Below are positions 16,785 through 24,803 of a DNA stretch of 64,000 nucleotides, in pieces. The translations under genes were made by a program, and so were the position numbers. Source of the stretch: Roseibium salinum (GTDB lineage Bacteria > Pseudomonadota > Alphaproteobacteria > Rhizobiales > Stappiaceae); assembly GCF_026240905.1 (NCBI RefSeq), contig NZ_JAPEVI010000002.1:62001-126000 (forward strand), in the 5' to 3' direction. Within the stretch, counting starts at the first letter, position 1. Each line of letters begins with the position of its first letter. The notes beneath the pieces were generated by a model, which saw nothing but the letters and a program-made list of their open reading frames with translations, was not told the origin of the DNA and searched no databases.

Positions 16785-17894
16785 ATGGCTTATTTCGGCG
16801 GCATAGGTGGTATTGGCGGCATAGGTGGTATTGGCGGTATCGGCGGCATTGGTGGAATTGGAAATCTAAATACGACGGGGCTCGGAAGCTTTCTTGGAGC
16901 TGGCGCAGTTGGAGTTCTCGATCCGCTCACTGTTCAGGGGCTGCAGACAAGTGCCCAGGCGATCAGTCACGCTGCCGGAAATACCAGCCCCCATTCCGCA
17001 ATCGAACTTGAGTTTTCCTCTGCGCAGAACCTGGAAAGCTGGGCTGACTGGGTCAGAGCATCGCTATATCTCTCCGACTTCCTGAGCGAGCTGCATTGGG
17101 ACATAAAGGACGAACCCGATGGGACCGTCGTCTTGTCCCATCGCGCCAGAAGCGGCACCGCACAGCCATTCTTCGAGCTGACGCGCCCGCAGATGTCCAT
17201 TTTCGAGGAGCAACTGAAGCTCGTCCGGTCGTACATGGATCAGCGCCCTGAACGAACGCCGGAAATCATCACGCAACTTGGATTTCCGACACCCTATTTC
17301 GCAATGATTCTTGGCCTGCACCCGGCGCGCAATGGAAGCACATTCGAACTCATCTCGATTACGCAAGTGCTTGCGGCTCATGTCGCCATGATCGCAAAGC
17401 ATCACTTGGCGGTGCGCCGTCCCGATCGGATCGATGCCATGGTTCTGCCGATAATTCCGACACCGGGCCATGGCAGCTTTCCGAGCGCTCATGCAACGGA
17501 AGCCTTTGCCGTTGCTCGCGTTTTGGAAGGTCTCATCGACGCGGCACCGTCGCATTACCCGGACCCGGACAAACGCAAGAAACTTGTCCGGAAGCAGGCG
17601 GAACGGGTCGCCGTCAGCCGAACAGTAGCCGGTGTCCATTATCCGGTCGACAGCTGGGCCGGCGCATTGCTCGGCCAAATGATCGGTGAAATCATCCTCA
17701 ACAAATGTGGTGTCTCGCACATTCTGACCGGTCTGAAATATGAGGCAAAGGCTGAATCTGACTTCATGCTTGCGTGTTTCCGTGACCCGGACTGGAAGGA
17801 TCATGGCGTAAGCGAACTCCCGAACTGCGAGGTCGGTGAAAGTTCCCTGTTCCATTGGCTTTGGGCCAAGGCCGTTAATGAGTTCGGCCTTTGA
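16785..17894 (+). CDS. PAP2/vanadium-haloperoxidase-like protein with GGI-repeat N-terminus
   Basis: A 369-residue protein. The three phosphatase/haloperoxidase motifs are present in order: K-x6-R-P (K-H-H-L-A-V-R-R-P, about residue 205), P-S-x-H within G-H-G-S-F-P-S-A-H-A (about residue 228), and S-R-x5-H-x3-D (S-R-T-V-A-G-V-H-Y-P-V-D, about residue 282). There are no membrane spans, which fits the soluble haloperoxidase side of the superfamily better than membrane PAP2 lipid phosphatases; which cofactor it uses cannot be told. Residues 5-25 are seven exact Gly-Gly-Ile repeats followed by a Gly/Asn linker, a highly unusual N-terminus. A strong AGGGGAAGGG precedes ATG 16785. It sits between a regulator gene and a subtilase gene. 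Confidence 0.75.
   Translation: MAYFGGIGGIGGIGGIGGIGGIGGIGNLNTTGLGSFLGAGAVGVLDPLTVQGLQTSAQAISHAAGNTSPHSAIELEFSSAQNLESWADWVRASLYLSDFLSELHWDIKDEPDGTVVLSHRARSGTAQPFFELTRPQMSIFEEQLKLVRSYMDQRPERTPEIITQLGFPTPYFAMILGLHPARNGSTFELISITQVLAAHVAMIAKHHLAVRRPDRIDAMVLPIIPTPGHGSFPSAHATEAFAVARVLEGLIDAAPSHYPDPDKRKKLVRKQAERVAVSRTVAGVHYPVDSWAGALLGQMIGEIILNKCGVSHILTGLKYEAKAESDFMLACFRDPDWKDHGVSELPNCEVGESSLFHWLWAKAVNEFGL
16797..16859 (+). repeat. Seven 9-bp tandem units encoding Gly-Gly-Ile
   Basis: Seven consecutive 9-bp units encode GGI. The first four form two exact 18-base copies (16797-16814 and 16815-16832); the last three differ at silent positions. Such a tract can gain or lose units in frame by slippage. 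Confidence 0.85.
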
Positions 17895-17904
17895 TTCATC
17901 CTGT

Positions 17905-17940
17905 ATTCAGTTTGATCTGATTGAAATCAAAAAACTGAAT
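17905..17940. terminator. AT-rich hairpin after the PAP2 gene
   Basis: ATTCAGTTT (17905-17913) pairs with AAACTGAAT (17932-17940), and inner GAT/ATC can extend the stem. It begins ten bases after the stop codon. It may terminate or attenuate transcription into the subtilase gene. Confidence 0.45.
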
Positions 17941-17953
17941 AATTCCAAAGTTT

Positions 17954-17995
17954 TAGAGCGTCTAAACTGCGTTTTTTGAAATGTAGGACGCTCTA
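17954..17995. promoter_or_regulatory. TAGAGCGTC / GACGCTCTA inverted repeat
   Basis: Perfect 9-bp arms at 17954-17962 and 17987-17995 around a 24-base loop, ending 18 bases before the subtilase start codon. The right arm is part of AGGACGCTCTA, which recurs exactly at 55989-55999 upstream of algD. Either an operator or a dispersed intergenic motif. Confidence 0.4.
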
Positions 17996-18012
17996 GGGAA
18001 AGACAGCGAACC

Positions 18013-20151
18013 ATGACTGATACCGGCATCCTCGGCGCAAATGACACCCTCACGCCGGCAAACTACCTGGGGCCCTACGAAGCGTGGAACTTCGGTATAG
18101 GCAAACCCTATGCGTTCCCTGCTTTGCGCCGGGATGACATCTCCCATCTGACGGCCCTGGTGGAATACCCGTCGCCGGCCTGGATAGACGAGGAACCAGA
18201 CACCTTGCCGTCGACGGAACGCCGGACGCGATTGCCGACGATCTGGGGGAAAGACGCCAAGATCCCGCTGACGTTCTGGCCGATTGTGATCGAGAACGAG
18301 GCAGGGCAGGGCGTTACCTTGAGGCAATTGGACCAATGTCTGTGTAACGCCGTACAAACAACTTCCGTCGACGAGCCCCGATTCCGTCTGGCATTTCCAG
18401 TCGCTTCCACCGCGATGCATGAGGAGATCAGCCGGTGGCCGGGCGATCCAGACTGGTCCCCGGACCCGAAGGTCATCGAAAACTGCCCGGCGGAAAGAAC
18501 CATTAACGTGCTGGCGGTTATCGACGACGGCATTCCCTTTGCGCATCAGAATTTCCGGGCTGCTGACGGCGAACGGTCGCGGATAGAGTTCTGCTGGCTG
18601 CAATCTGCCGACAAGGATCCGAATGCCGCCGATCCGAGTGTCCTGTTCGGGCGTGAGTACACGCGTGAGACCATGGAAAACCTCATTCGTGACTATGGAG
18701 ACGATGAGGACGCGCTGTACCGCGCCGCCGGCGCGGCGTCAGACCTGTTTGAACTTGGATCGGCGATCAACCGGCACGTGACCCACGGTGCGCATATCAT
18801 GGACGTTGCCGCAGGTTACGATGCAAGAAAGCCAGACGTTCCACCGGAGGAAACCCGGCTCATCGCCGTTCAGCTTCCCAACACCATTGCCTGGGACACG
18901 TCGGGCTTCGGCAAGGACATGTATATGCTGTCGGCCGTACACTACATCCTGGAACGAGCCGAGCGGATCGGCGCCGGATATGGCGTGACCGATATCCGGG
19001 TCGTGATCAACTTCAGTTACGGGTTTTCCGCAGGCCGCCACGATGGCGCTTCCGAGTTGGAGGCAGCTATCAACGAGATCGTAATCGAACGGCGCAAACT
19101 CGGCAGGCCGACAGCAATCGTTCTGCCTTCCGGCAACACCTTCATGGATCGTCTGCATGGGGAAATCACCGACCAGGATTTTGTGGAGAATTCCTTTGAA
19201 TTCACTTGGAGAATTCAGCCCAATGACCGGACATCAAGTTATCTGGAGATCTGGTTCCCCGAGAACTTCGATCCGGCAGATTTCACGGTCCATGTCGAAG
19301 CGCCTTTTGGAAAAGCCACGGCAGCGCTGGAGCTGAAACCGGCTTCGCAATATACGTTTGGCGACCCCAGAAACTTTGAAATCATACGACTTAACAGAAC
19401 ATCTGCTGCCGGTCCCATCGGCCAGCTAAGCCTGGACAATCATCGCAGGACGCATCGCCGGCGTGTTCTCGTCGCGCTTGCGCCGAGCGAACCGGACGAT
19501 CCGGACTTGCCCGCCGCTCCCGCCGGAGACTGGCGCATCAGACTCTCCCGTAACCACGACATTTCACTCGGGCACCCGCCGATATTTCTCTGGATTCAGC
19601 GCGACGCTGATCCGGAAGCCTTTCGGTCCGGCAGCCGCCAGAGCTATCTCCACGATCCGGCCTATCGGAAATATGACGATCGTGGACGGGAAGCCCAGAG
19701 TGACGAAGCAGGCGGCCCTGTCCGGCGTTTCGGCACCATCAATGGCCTCGCGACCGGCGCAACCACGCTGATTGTCTCAGGATGCAGGCCATCGGCCGAA
19801 ACAGCGTGGGAGATCACCAGACCGGTGCCGTCGGGCTATAGCTCCGCCGGAAAGGTCGGTTTCGGCAATGCGGTCGGCACGGTCGACTGCACCGCGCGGG
19901 CGGACCGGTCCAACATCCTGCCCGGTCGGATCGCAGCGGGAACCCGCAGCGGCTCCTATGCCATGGTACAGGGAACCAGCGTCGCAGCGCCGCTGGTGGC
20001 ACGACGGATTGCCGAGGCCTTCGCCACATCTCCGGATGACAAGGTCAGGGCCGCCGAGAAGGACAATTACCTGTCTCTTCTGGACACCATTCTCTTGCAG
20101 ACTGACAGCGAAGAGGACCGGGCGCGACTCGGTCGTTGTCTCGTCCTGTAG
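18013..20151 (+). CDS. Subtilase-family (S8) serine protease, no signal peptide
   Basis: A 712-residue protein with the S8 catalytic triad in order: Asp in A-V-I-D-D-G-I-P (about residue 175), His in T-H-G-A-H-I-M-D-V-A-A-G (about residue 259), the oxyanion Asn region P-S-G-N-T (about residue 376), and Ser in Q-G-T-S-V-A-A-P (about residue 659). About 160 residues precede the catalytic Asp and a long insert of about 270 residues lies between the Asn and Ser motifs, giving a protein much larger than a minimal subtilisin. There is no recognisable signal peptide, so it is probably cytoplasmic or exported by another route. It lies 118 bases after the PAP2 gene on the same strand. Its substrate is unknown; a maturation or toxin-activation role is possible. 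Confidence 0.8.
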   Translation: MTDTGILGANDTLTPANYLGPYEAWNFGIGKPYAFPALRRDDISHLTALVEYPSPAWIDEEPDTLPSTERRTRLPTIWGKDAKIPLTFWPIVIENEAGQGVTLRQLDQCLCNAVQTTSVDEPRFRLAFPVASTAMHEEISRWPGDPDWSPDPKVIENCPAERTINVLAVIDDGIPFAHQNFRAADGERSRIEFCWLQSADKDPNAADPSVLFGREYTRETMENLIRDYGDDEDALYRAAGAASDLFELGSAINRHVTHGAHIMDVAAGYDARKPDVPPEETRLIAVQLPNTIAWDTSGFGKDMYMLSAVHYILERAERIGAGYGVTDIRVVINFSYGFSAGRHDGASELEAAINEIVIERRKLGRPTAIVLPSGNTFMDRLHGEITDQDFVENSFEFTWRIQPNDRTSSYLEIWFPENFDPADFTVHVEAPFGKATAALELKPASQYTFGDPRNFEIIRLNRTSAAGPIGQLSLDNHRRTHRRRVLVALAPSEPDDPDLPAAPAGDWRIRLSRNHDISLGHPPIFLWIQRDADPEAFRSGSRQSYLHDPAYRKYDDRGREAQSDEAGGPVRRFGTINGLATGATTLIVSGCRPSAETAWEITRPVPSGYSSAGKVGFGNAVGTVDCTARADRSNILPGRIAAGTRSGSYAMVQGTSVAAPLVARRIAEAFATSPDDKVRAAEKDNYLSLLDTILLQTDSEEDRARLGRCLVL

Positions 20152-20519
20152 ATGCCTTGTTTTCTGGTGCATTCTTCGCACCAAAATCACGCTTTTCTCA
20201 CGCCATTGATTGCAGCGAAGCCTTATAATACCTGCACTTAGAGATACGGGAGACCTGGACCCGGGCACCACGACGACTTCGAGGCGGGAGCTTTCGCTGC
20301 GAAGGCGATCGCGCCGCCGTGGCGCCGGGCCGGAAATACCGATTTCCGCTCAAAAGCGATGAACCAATCGCACAGCCGATCCGGCGCCGGTGCCTCATCC
20401 CGGCGGACGGTCCAGCTGTGCCTGACGTAACCAGAAACACCGGTCAATCGACGGACCGGGGAACGAGAAGCACCCATCGACGGAAGTCTGCGACATCGAA
20501 CTCAGCAATGGAGGAAGCC
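20152..20519. other. Intergenic region between subtilase and SGNH genes
   Basis: About 370 bases. A hairpin GGTGC (20166-20170)/GCACC (20178-20182), flanked by TTTT and AAAA, follows the subtilase stop and may terminate transcription. The rest presumably holds a promoter for the SGNH gene; I see no convincing gene. The open frame that extends upstream of 20520 has poor composition. Confidence 0.45.
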
Positions 20520-21418
20520 ATGTATGGCGACGTGCTGGAAGCAACGGTTCTGAACAACACCAGGTTCGAGAAAAATCCGAACAAATGCCTCGTCTATCAT
20601 ATCCTTGACGACCAACGACAGCCGCTGACGCCCGAGCAGATGGCGGTGGAATGGTCGGCATTGGGGAAGGGAGAGGACGTGACGCCTCTGCGGACCCGCC
20701 GTTCGCCGGTGCGGGTTTGCGCAGCTGGTGACGCCTGGCTCAACGTGCTGATCGAAGTCTCCCGCTTCCTGGGCTACAACAAGACGTTTTTCGATGTCCT
20801 GGATGCATACTATCACACGGCAAGCACAGCCTGGCCGGGAGATACGTTCGATCAGACGATCGAGAAGAGACCCTTCAAGGTTCACATAGAGTCCGGAATC
20901 TTCGACTATTTCGTCTTTTCCGGTGGTGGAAACGACATTCTGGGCGGGGAGCCCTAACGAAACTTCTGAAAGACCGGAGAGCCGGACAGGGGTCCGAAAA
21001 GCCCGAGGACTATATTCTGCCGGAGCGGCTCGATGCCACCTTGCAGAAGCTCCAAACCTGTTATCTGGACATTGCCGAATACGTGATGAACCGCTCGCCG
21101 CGTACCCAGATGCTGGTACACGGCTATGATTATCCGGTTGCGCGTTCCGACGGCCCCTGGCTGGGCCGGCCATTCCTCAGGCGCGGCTTTGACATGAGGA
21201 CGGACAAGGCTCTGATTGCCGACATTCTCGCGTATCTTGTCGACCGTTTCTACGCGATGCTGGAGGACGTCTCGGACCGGCACACCAACGTGACGGTGGT
21301 GGATATTCGCAACATCGTCCGGGGCCGCTGGACCGACGAGTTGCATCCGGAACTGGAAGCGTCCAAGGACATCGCGGCGTTCTACCGCAACGTTATTGAC
21401 GGATATCCATCCGTCTGA
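20520..21418 (+). pseudogene. SGNH-type hydrolase, frameshifted near 20950
   Basis: Two frames together make one SGNH/GDSL-like hydrolase of about 300 residues. The first frame (ATG 20520, with GGAGG six bases upstream) carries the block I-like G-D-A-W (Ala in place of the usual Ser) and S-G-G-G-N-D-I-L-G (block III-like), then stops at 20957. The second frame continues without a break in sense from about 20951 (A-L-T-K-L-L) through H-G-Y-D-Y-P and W-L-G-R-P to the block V motif D-E-L-H-P near the end. One missing base in or near the GGGG run at 20946-20949 would explain the shift. It may be a recent mutation, a sequencing error or, less likely, programmed -1 frameshifting. No signal peptide is visible. 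Confidence 0.7.
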
Positions 21419-21545
21419 TGCCCTGTGGCGCCAGGCATGGGATTATCAGGCCGGCGGCGGCTGGAGGGACAGGATCCGGCAGCGCCCATGGCGGCAACTG
21501 CCGGCCTGTCAGGGTTGACGACTTGACATTGATGCGACTGAGTAG

Positions 21546-21556
21546 CACCTTAGGTG
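21546..21556. promoter_or_regulatory. CACCT-T-AGGTG operator candidate upstream of parD
   Basis: Perfect 5-bp inverted repeat with a one-base centre, 15 bases before the parD ATG. A TTGACA at 21523-21528 could be a -35 box whose -10 region would fall on this palindrome. ParD-type antitoxins usually repress their own promoter through such sites. Confidence 0.45.
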
Positions 21557-21571
21557 TCAAGGAGAACAGTC

Positions 21572-21847
21572 ATGAGCGTCAAGTCTTCGATTTCCCTGAC
21601 CGATCAGCAGGACGCCTTTGCGCGCGCGCTGGTCGACTCCGGCAAATATTCGAGCCTCAGCTCCGTGCTGCAGCAGGGCCTTGAACTGCTGCGTCAGAAA
21701 ACCGAGACGGAAACCCTCGAGACACAGGCTCTGCGCGAACTGATCAAGCAGCGCCTGGAAGGGCCATTCGTATCGGCGGCCGAGATGGAAAGCAGCATCG
21801 AGACCATGATTGAGCGGAAGCGGCGTGGTCTGCGTGTGGGCCGTTGA
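21572..21847 (+). CDS. parD: ParD-type antitoxin (ribbon-helix-helix)
   Basis: A 91-residue protein. The N-terminus V-K-S-S-I-S-L-T-D-Q-Q is the beta-strand of a ribbon-helix-helix domain, followed by G-K-Y-S-S-L-S-S-V-L-Q-Q-G-L-E-L-L, which is typical of the ParD/CC2985 family. The C-terminal part is charged and probably wraps the toxin. ATG 21572 has AAGGAG (21559-21564) at good distance; GTG 21554 is disfavoured because it would overlap the operator. The stop codon lies inside the start of the toxin gene, so the two are coupled. The pair probably stabilises this accessory region. Confidence 0.82.
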   Translation: MSVKSSISLTDQQDAFARALVDSGKYSSLSSVLQQGLELLRQKTETETLETQALRELIKQRLEGPFVSAAEMESSIETMIERKRRGLRVGR

Positions 21848-22178
21848 CTATTCAGCCGCGGCCGAGCGCGATATCGAGCTGGTCTTCGATCACCTCTTCG
21901 CCACCTATTGCGACCTCGGCGACGATCCCGCGGACGCTATCGAGCGCGCTGCGGAGCGGGTGAGGGGGATTCGTTCATCCATTGACCGACTGGGGGAGGC
22001 GCCTTTTATCGGCACCCTTCGGGACGACATCCATCCCGGATTGCGTTTCGTGCGGCGGGACCAGGCGGCAGTGTGGTTTCTGCCGGTCGAGAACCGCAAG
22101 CGGATCCTCGTCGCGGCGATATTTTTCGGTCCTCAGGACCACATCCGCCACATGCTGGCACGGCTCTTGTCAGAGTAG
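21834..22178 (+). CDS. parE: ParE-type toxin (RelE/ParE superfamily)
   Basis: A 114-residue protein beginning V-W-A-V-D-Y-S-x-x-A-E-R-D-I-E-L-V-F-D-H-L, the standard ParE opening, with a central R-x-x-P-x-x-G-like stretch (G-E-A-P-F-I-G-T-L-R-D-D-I) and G-L-R-F-V near residue 70. ParE toxins typically act on DNA gyrase. The start is taken as GTG 21834 because family members begin a few residues before the first strand; GTG 21825 is also possible. It overlaps the antitoxin gene by about 14 bases. It ends just before a convergent response-regulator gene. Confidence 0.82.
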   Translation: MWAVDYSAAAERDIELVFDHLFATYCDLGDDPADAIERAAERVRGIRSSIDRLGEAPFIGTLRDDIHPGLRFVRRDQAAVWFLPVENRKRILVAAIFFGPQDHIRHMLARLLSE

Positions 22179-22202
22179 CGGAACATCTCTCCAACCCGGT
22201 GT

Positions 22203-22586
22203 TCAACGCGCGCGCAACCGCTTGATGTGGTCGACGATCATCCTGTGATCATAAGGCTTTGCGAGATGCGGGCCTTCTTCGCAAAGGTCCCCGGCGGTAT
22301 CGGCAATGCGTTCGACGGCACCGGCCAGCAAGACCTTCACCTCGGGCATGTTATCTCTGACCCAGCGAGAAAGATCAAAACCGCTGATTTCCCCGGGAAG
22401 TTCGACGTCGGACAGGACTATATCGATACGGAACTCCGGATGCTCCAGCGCCTGTATGGCTTCCGTACCGGAGCCCGATTCAAGGACGCGAAAACCGCAG
22501 TGGCGGAGATACTCGGCAATCACGGTCCGGGTTATCACATCGCCGTCGACGACGAGGATCGTGTCTTCTGCAGCTTCTTTTTCCAT
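22203..22586 (-). CDS. Receiver-only response regulator with one acid-pocket residue missing
   Basis: A 127-residue single REC domain. The acid pocket reads V-V-D-G-D, so the second Asp of the usual D-D pair is Gly; the phospho-acceptor Asp is in L-S-D-V-E-L-P (about residue 60), and the Lys is in A-K-P-Y-D (about residue 110). No output domain follows. Such proteins act as phospho-sinks or by protein contact. ATG 22586 is used rather than the preceding GTG. It lies 14 bases downstream of a second receiver gene, with which it forms an operon. Confidence 0.8.
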   Translation of the reverse strand: MEKEAAEDTILVVDGDVITRTVIAEYLRHCGFRVLESGSGTEAIQALEHPEFRIDIVLSDVELPGEISGFDLSRWVRDNMPEVKVLLAGAVERIADTAGDLCEEGPHLAKPYDHRMIVDHIKRLRAR

Positions 22587-22600
22587 CACCAGCCTCGCTT

Positions 22601-23005
22601 TTAACCGCTCGCGTGCATGAACTCCTTGATCTGCTTGGCGAGCTGATCACTCGGAGTCGGTTTCGGAACAAAGAGATCGATGAGATGTTTGTGCTTTTCC
22701 ATCGGCACGAGGTGTCCCGACATGACTACGATCTTCACACCCGGCCGCTCTTCTCTCACGGCGCGTGCCACGTCGAGGCCACTACGGTCGCCGGGCATTC
22801 GCACGTCCGTCACCACCAGGTCTATGCGCGCTGTCGATCTCAGGACATCGATTGCCTGTTCAGCGTTGCCGGCCTCAATGACCCGCCATCCCAGGCGCCG
22901 AAATTCTTCGGCGATGTCGAACCGGATAAAAAACTCGTCCTCCGCCAAAAGCACCACATATCTTTCGGCATCGGCTTCCTTCTCGGGGATGATTTTAGCT
23001 GCCAT
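22601..23005 (-). CDS. Receiver-only response regulator
   Basis: A 134-residue REC domain with an A-E-D-E acid pocket (about residue 20), the phospho-acceptor Asp in V-T-D-V-R-M-P-G (about residue 63), the Thr/Ser switch position in V-M-S-G-H, and Lys in V-P-K-P (about residue 115). No DNA-binding or enzymatic domain follows. ATG 23005 is preferred because GGGGA lies about eight bases upstream and the upstream extension has no REC features. With its downstream neighbour it may form a phosphorelay branch for an orphan histidine kinase encoded elsewhere. Confidence 0.8.
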   Translation of the reverse strand: MAAKIIPEKEADAERYVVLLAEDEFFIRFDIAEEFRRLGWRVIEAGNAEQAIDVLRSTARIDLVVTDVRMPGDRSGLDVARAVREERPGVKIVVMSGHLVPMEKHKHLIDLFVPKPTPSDQLAKQIKEFMHASG

Positions 23006-23500
23006 CCGCTGATCCCCGGCACGAGATTCGATTGCCCATTCCCCATGCTCCTTTCCCACCACAACTTTTCACGGACAAACCTGTTCCATTTGTTGAGCTT
23101 TTAATTTCACGACGACCCTGACTTCCCTGCGCGCGGAATAAAACCGTCACCAAAACCCAGGATATCGACCCGCGCCTGTCCGAAAGTAACGGAGACGAAA
23201 TCGGCGGGCCAGAGAGCGTTTGCACCTTCCGGCGTGCCGATAATAGCTCCTGCACCCTAAAATATTCTCTCCGATTGCGACATGCGGAGCCGCCGCGTGC
23301 GGATATCGAATGCCGCACCGAGATCCGGACAGCGCGTCCCCACTGCAGGCCCCGTTTACGGCGATCCGCGATTGCGCGCCGCAAGAGCCTTTATCATCGA
23401 TAAATGAATGTTATCATTGATCAATCAACCAAGTTGGCATCTATCTATGTAATGATAGTTTTTGTCTTGCTTGTTATGGTTAACAAGGTATTATCACGCC
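23006..23500. promoter_or_regulatory. Divergent intergenic region with palindromes
   Basis: About 495 bases between the receiver genes and the DUF1612 gene. The last 110 bases are AT-rich. They include TTTATC-ATC-GATAAA (23390-23404) and the palindrome TTGATCAA (23417-23424) within a related TTATCATTGATCAA. These are good operator candidates for autoregulation of the DNA-binding protein that starts at 23501. I see no gene in the region. Confidence 0.5.
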
Positions 23501-24661
23501 ATGTCAGCGGCTTACGATCTCCGGAAACACCTCAGCCAAATGCCCTGGGCCCGGCTCGCCGGCCCCCTTGACGGCGCCGGCCGCGCGCTCACCCGCGCTG
23601 ACGAACGCCTCCGGCGCAGCCCCGAGCTTGCCGAAGGGTTTTGCGCGCGTGCGCACTTCTTCGACACCTGCGCCGCCATGGCCCTCGACGGCGAGTTGGT
23701 CCACCTCGAAGATCTGGTGCTGCACGACGCCGGCACCGACAAGAGGGCCCCGACCCACGAGCTCACCCGCGCCGCCAGGCTTCTCGGCCTGCGCCGCCGC
23801 ATGGACCGCCTGGAGTTCTCCGGACTTTTGAGCCGCACCGGGATTTTTTCCCTGATCGGACAGCACCAAGAAGAAGCCGACCAGGCACGATCAGAGGAAC
23901 ACGCAGGATCTGCGGGGGGAGGGGGCCGTTTGGAGCCCGGGGGAGAGACGCCGGACCGAGACCAGGATGAAACAGACCTGCTCGCCGAACTGGACGAGGT
24001 CCTTCAACGCTCCGAGCACCTGGCCCTGGGAATGATCCCGCCCAGAACAAACCGCGCGGCGCATTTTGCTGTACAACCCGAACCGGGATCGGACCACACG
24101 CCCAAACCGGAAACCCGGCTGGAAGACTGGCTGGCGGTCGTGACGGACGTGAAAGCCGAAAAACTCCCTCCGGTGCTTGCCGCCGCCCTTCTGCTCGACG
24201 CCTGGCACATTCTCCGGCCGATCGAAAGCTGGCCCGAACTCGGCCGGTTTCTCACGGGTGCCTTCCTGAAAGGCGAGATGACGCCGAACCACACGCCGAT
24301 GCTGTGCGCAGGTTTACGGAAATCGCCGTTCCGCTGGCGCCGCCAGGATGCTTTGGGAACCCGCCTGTCGGCCTTGCTGACCGGCTTCGAGCAGGCCGGT
24401 GCCGAAAGCTCCAGGGATCTCGACCGGCTGCAGCTTGCCCGCGACCGGCTGATGCGCTGCTGCGCCAACAGCCGCCGTCACTCCCGGCTGCCGGAATTCA
24501 TAAGCCTGTTTCTCACCCGCCCGCTGGTGACCATACCCATGGCCCGCCAGGATCTCGGCGTCACCGCCGCCGCCGTCGACCACATGATCCGTCAGCTCGG
24601 CCCCGCCATGCCCCGCGAACTCACCGGCCGCAACCGCTACAGGGCCTGGGGGGTGCTGTGA
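23501..24661 (+). CDS. RHE_PE00001-family DNA-binding protein (DUF1612 + C-terminal HTH)
   Basis: A 386-residue protein. The N-terminal half has the DUF1612-like pattern (A-L-D-G-E-L-V-H-L-E-D-L-V-L-H-D, R-A-P-T-H-E-L-T-R-A, then L-G-L-R-R-R). The C-terminus has a helix-turn-helix (I-P-M-A-R-Q-D-L-G-V-T-A-A-A-V-D-H-M) and a conserved E-L-T-G-R-x-R-Y-R-A-W. The linker (residues about 125-215) is low complexity and charged. Members are common on rhizobial plasmids and islands, where their exact role is unclear. ATG 23501 was chosen over an upstream start because the fold begins there. The AT-rich palindromes just upstream suggest autoregulation. Confidence 0.78.
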   Translation: MSAAYDLRKHLSQMPWARLAGPLDGAGRALTRADERLRRSPELAEGFCARAHFFDTCAAMALDGELVHLEDLVLHDAGTDKRAPTHELTRAARLLGLRRRMDRLEFSGLLSRTGIFSLIGQHQEEADQARSEEHAGSAGGGGRLEPGGETPDRDQDETDLLAELDEVLQRSEHLALGMIPPRTNRAAHFAVQPEPGSDHTPKPETRLEDWLAVVTDVKAEKLPPVLAAALLLDAWHILRPIESWPELGRFLTGAFLKGEMTPNHTPMLCAGLRKSPFRWRRQDALGTRLSALLTGFEQAGAESSRDLDRLQLARDRLMRCCANSRRHSRLPEFISLFLTRPLVTIPMARQDLGVTAAAVDHMIRQLGPAMPRELTGRNRYRAWGVL

Positions 24662-24803
24662 GGGGAGGGACCTTGACGGCCAGCGATGCTCGCCTGCCGA
24701 AAAGCGAACCTGTTCGCCGCAATGATCGCGCCACGGACATGAGTCTCAACCGCGATTGTACACAAGAGATTTCACCGCAAGCCGCGGGTCACCCCGCCGG
24801 TGC

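Noticed and set aside
16797..16859. GGI repeat as a CRISPR or other non-coding repeat.
   Set aside because: The units are 9 bp, contiguous and in frame within a well-supported gene.
16785..17894. The PAP2-like protein as the missing phosphatase of the arabinose pathway.
   Set aside because: It is soluble and haloperoxidase-like, lies outside the dprE operon, and the HAD domain already offers a phosphatase.
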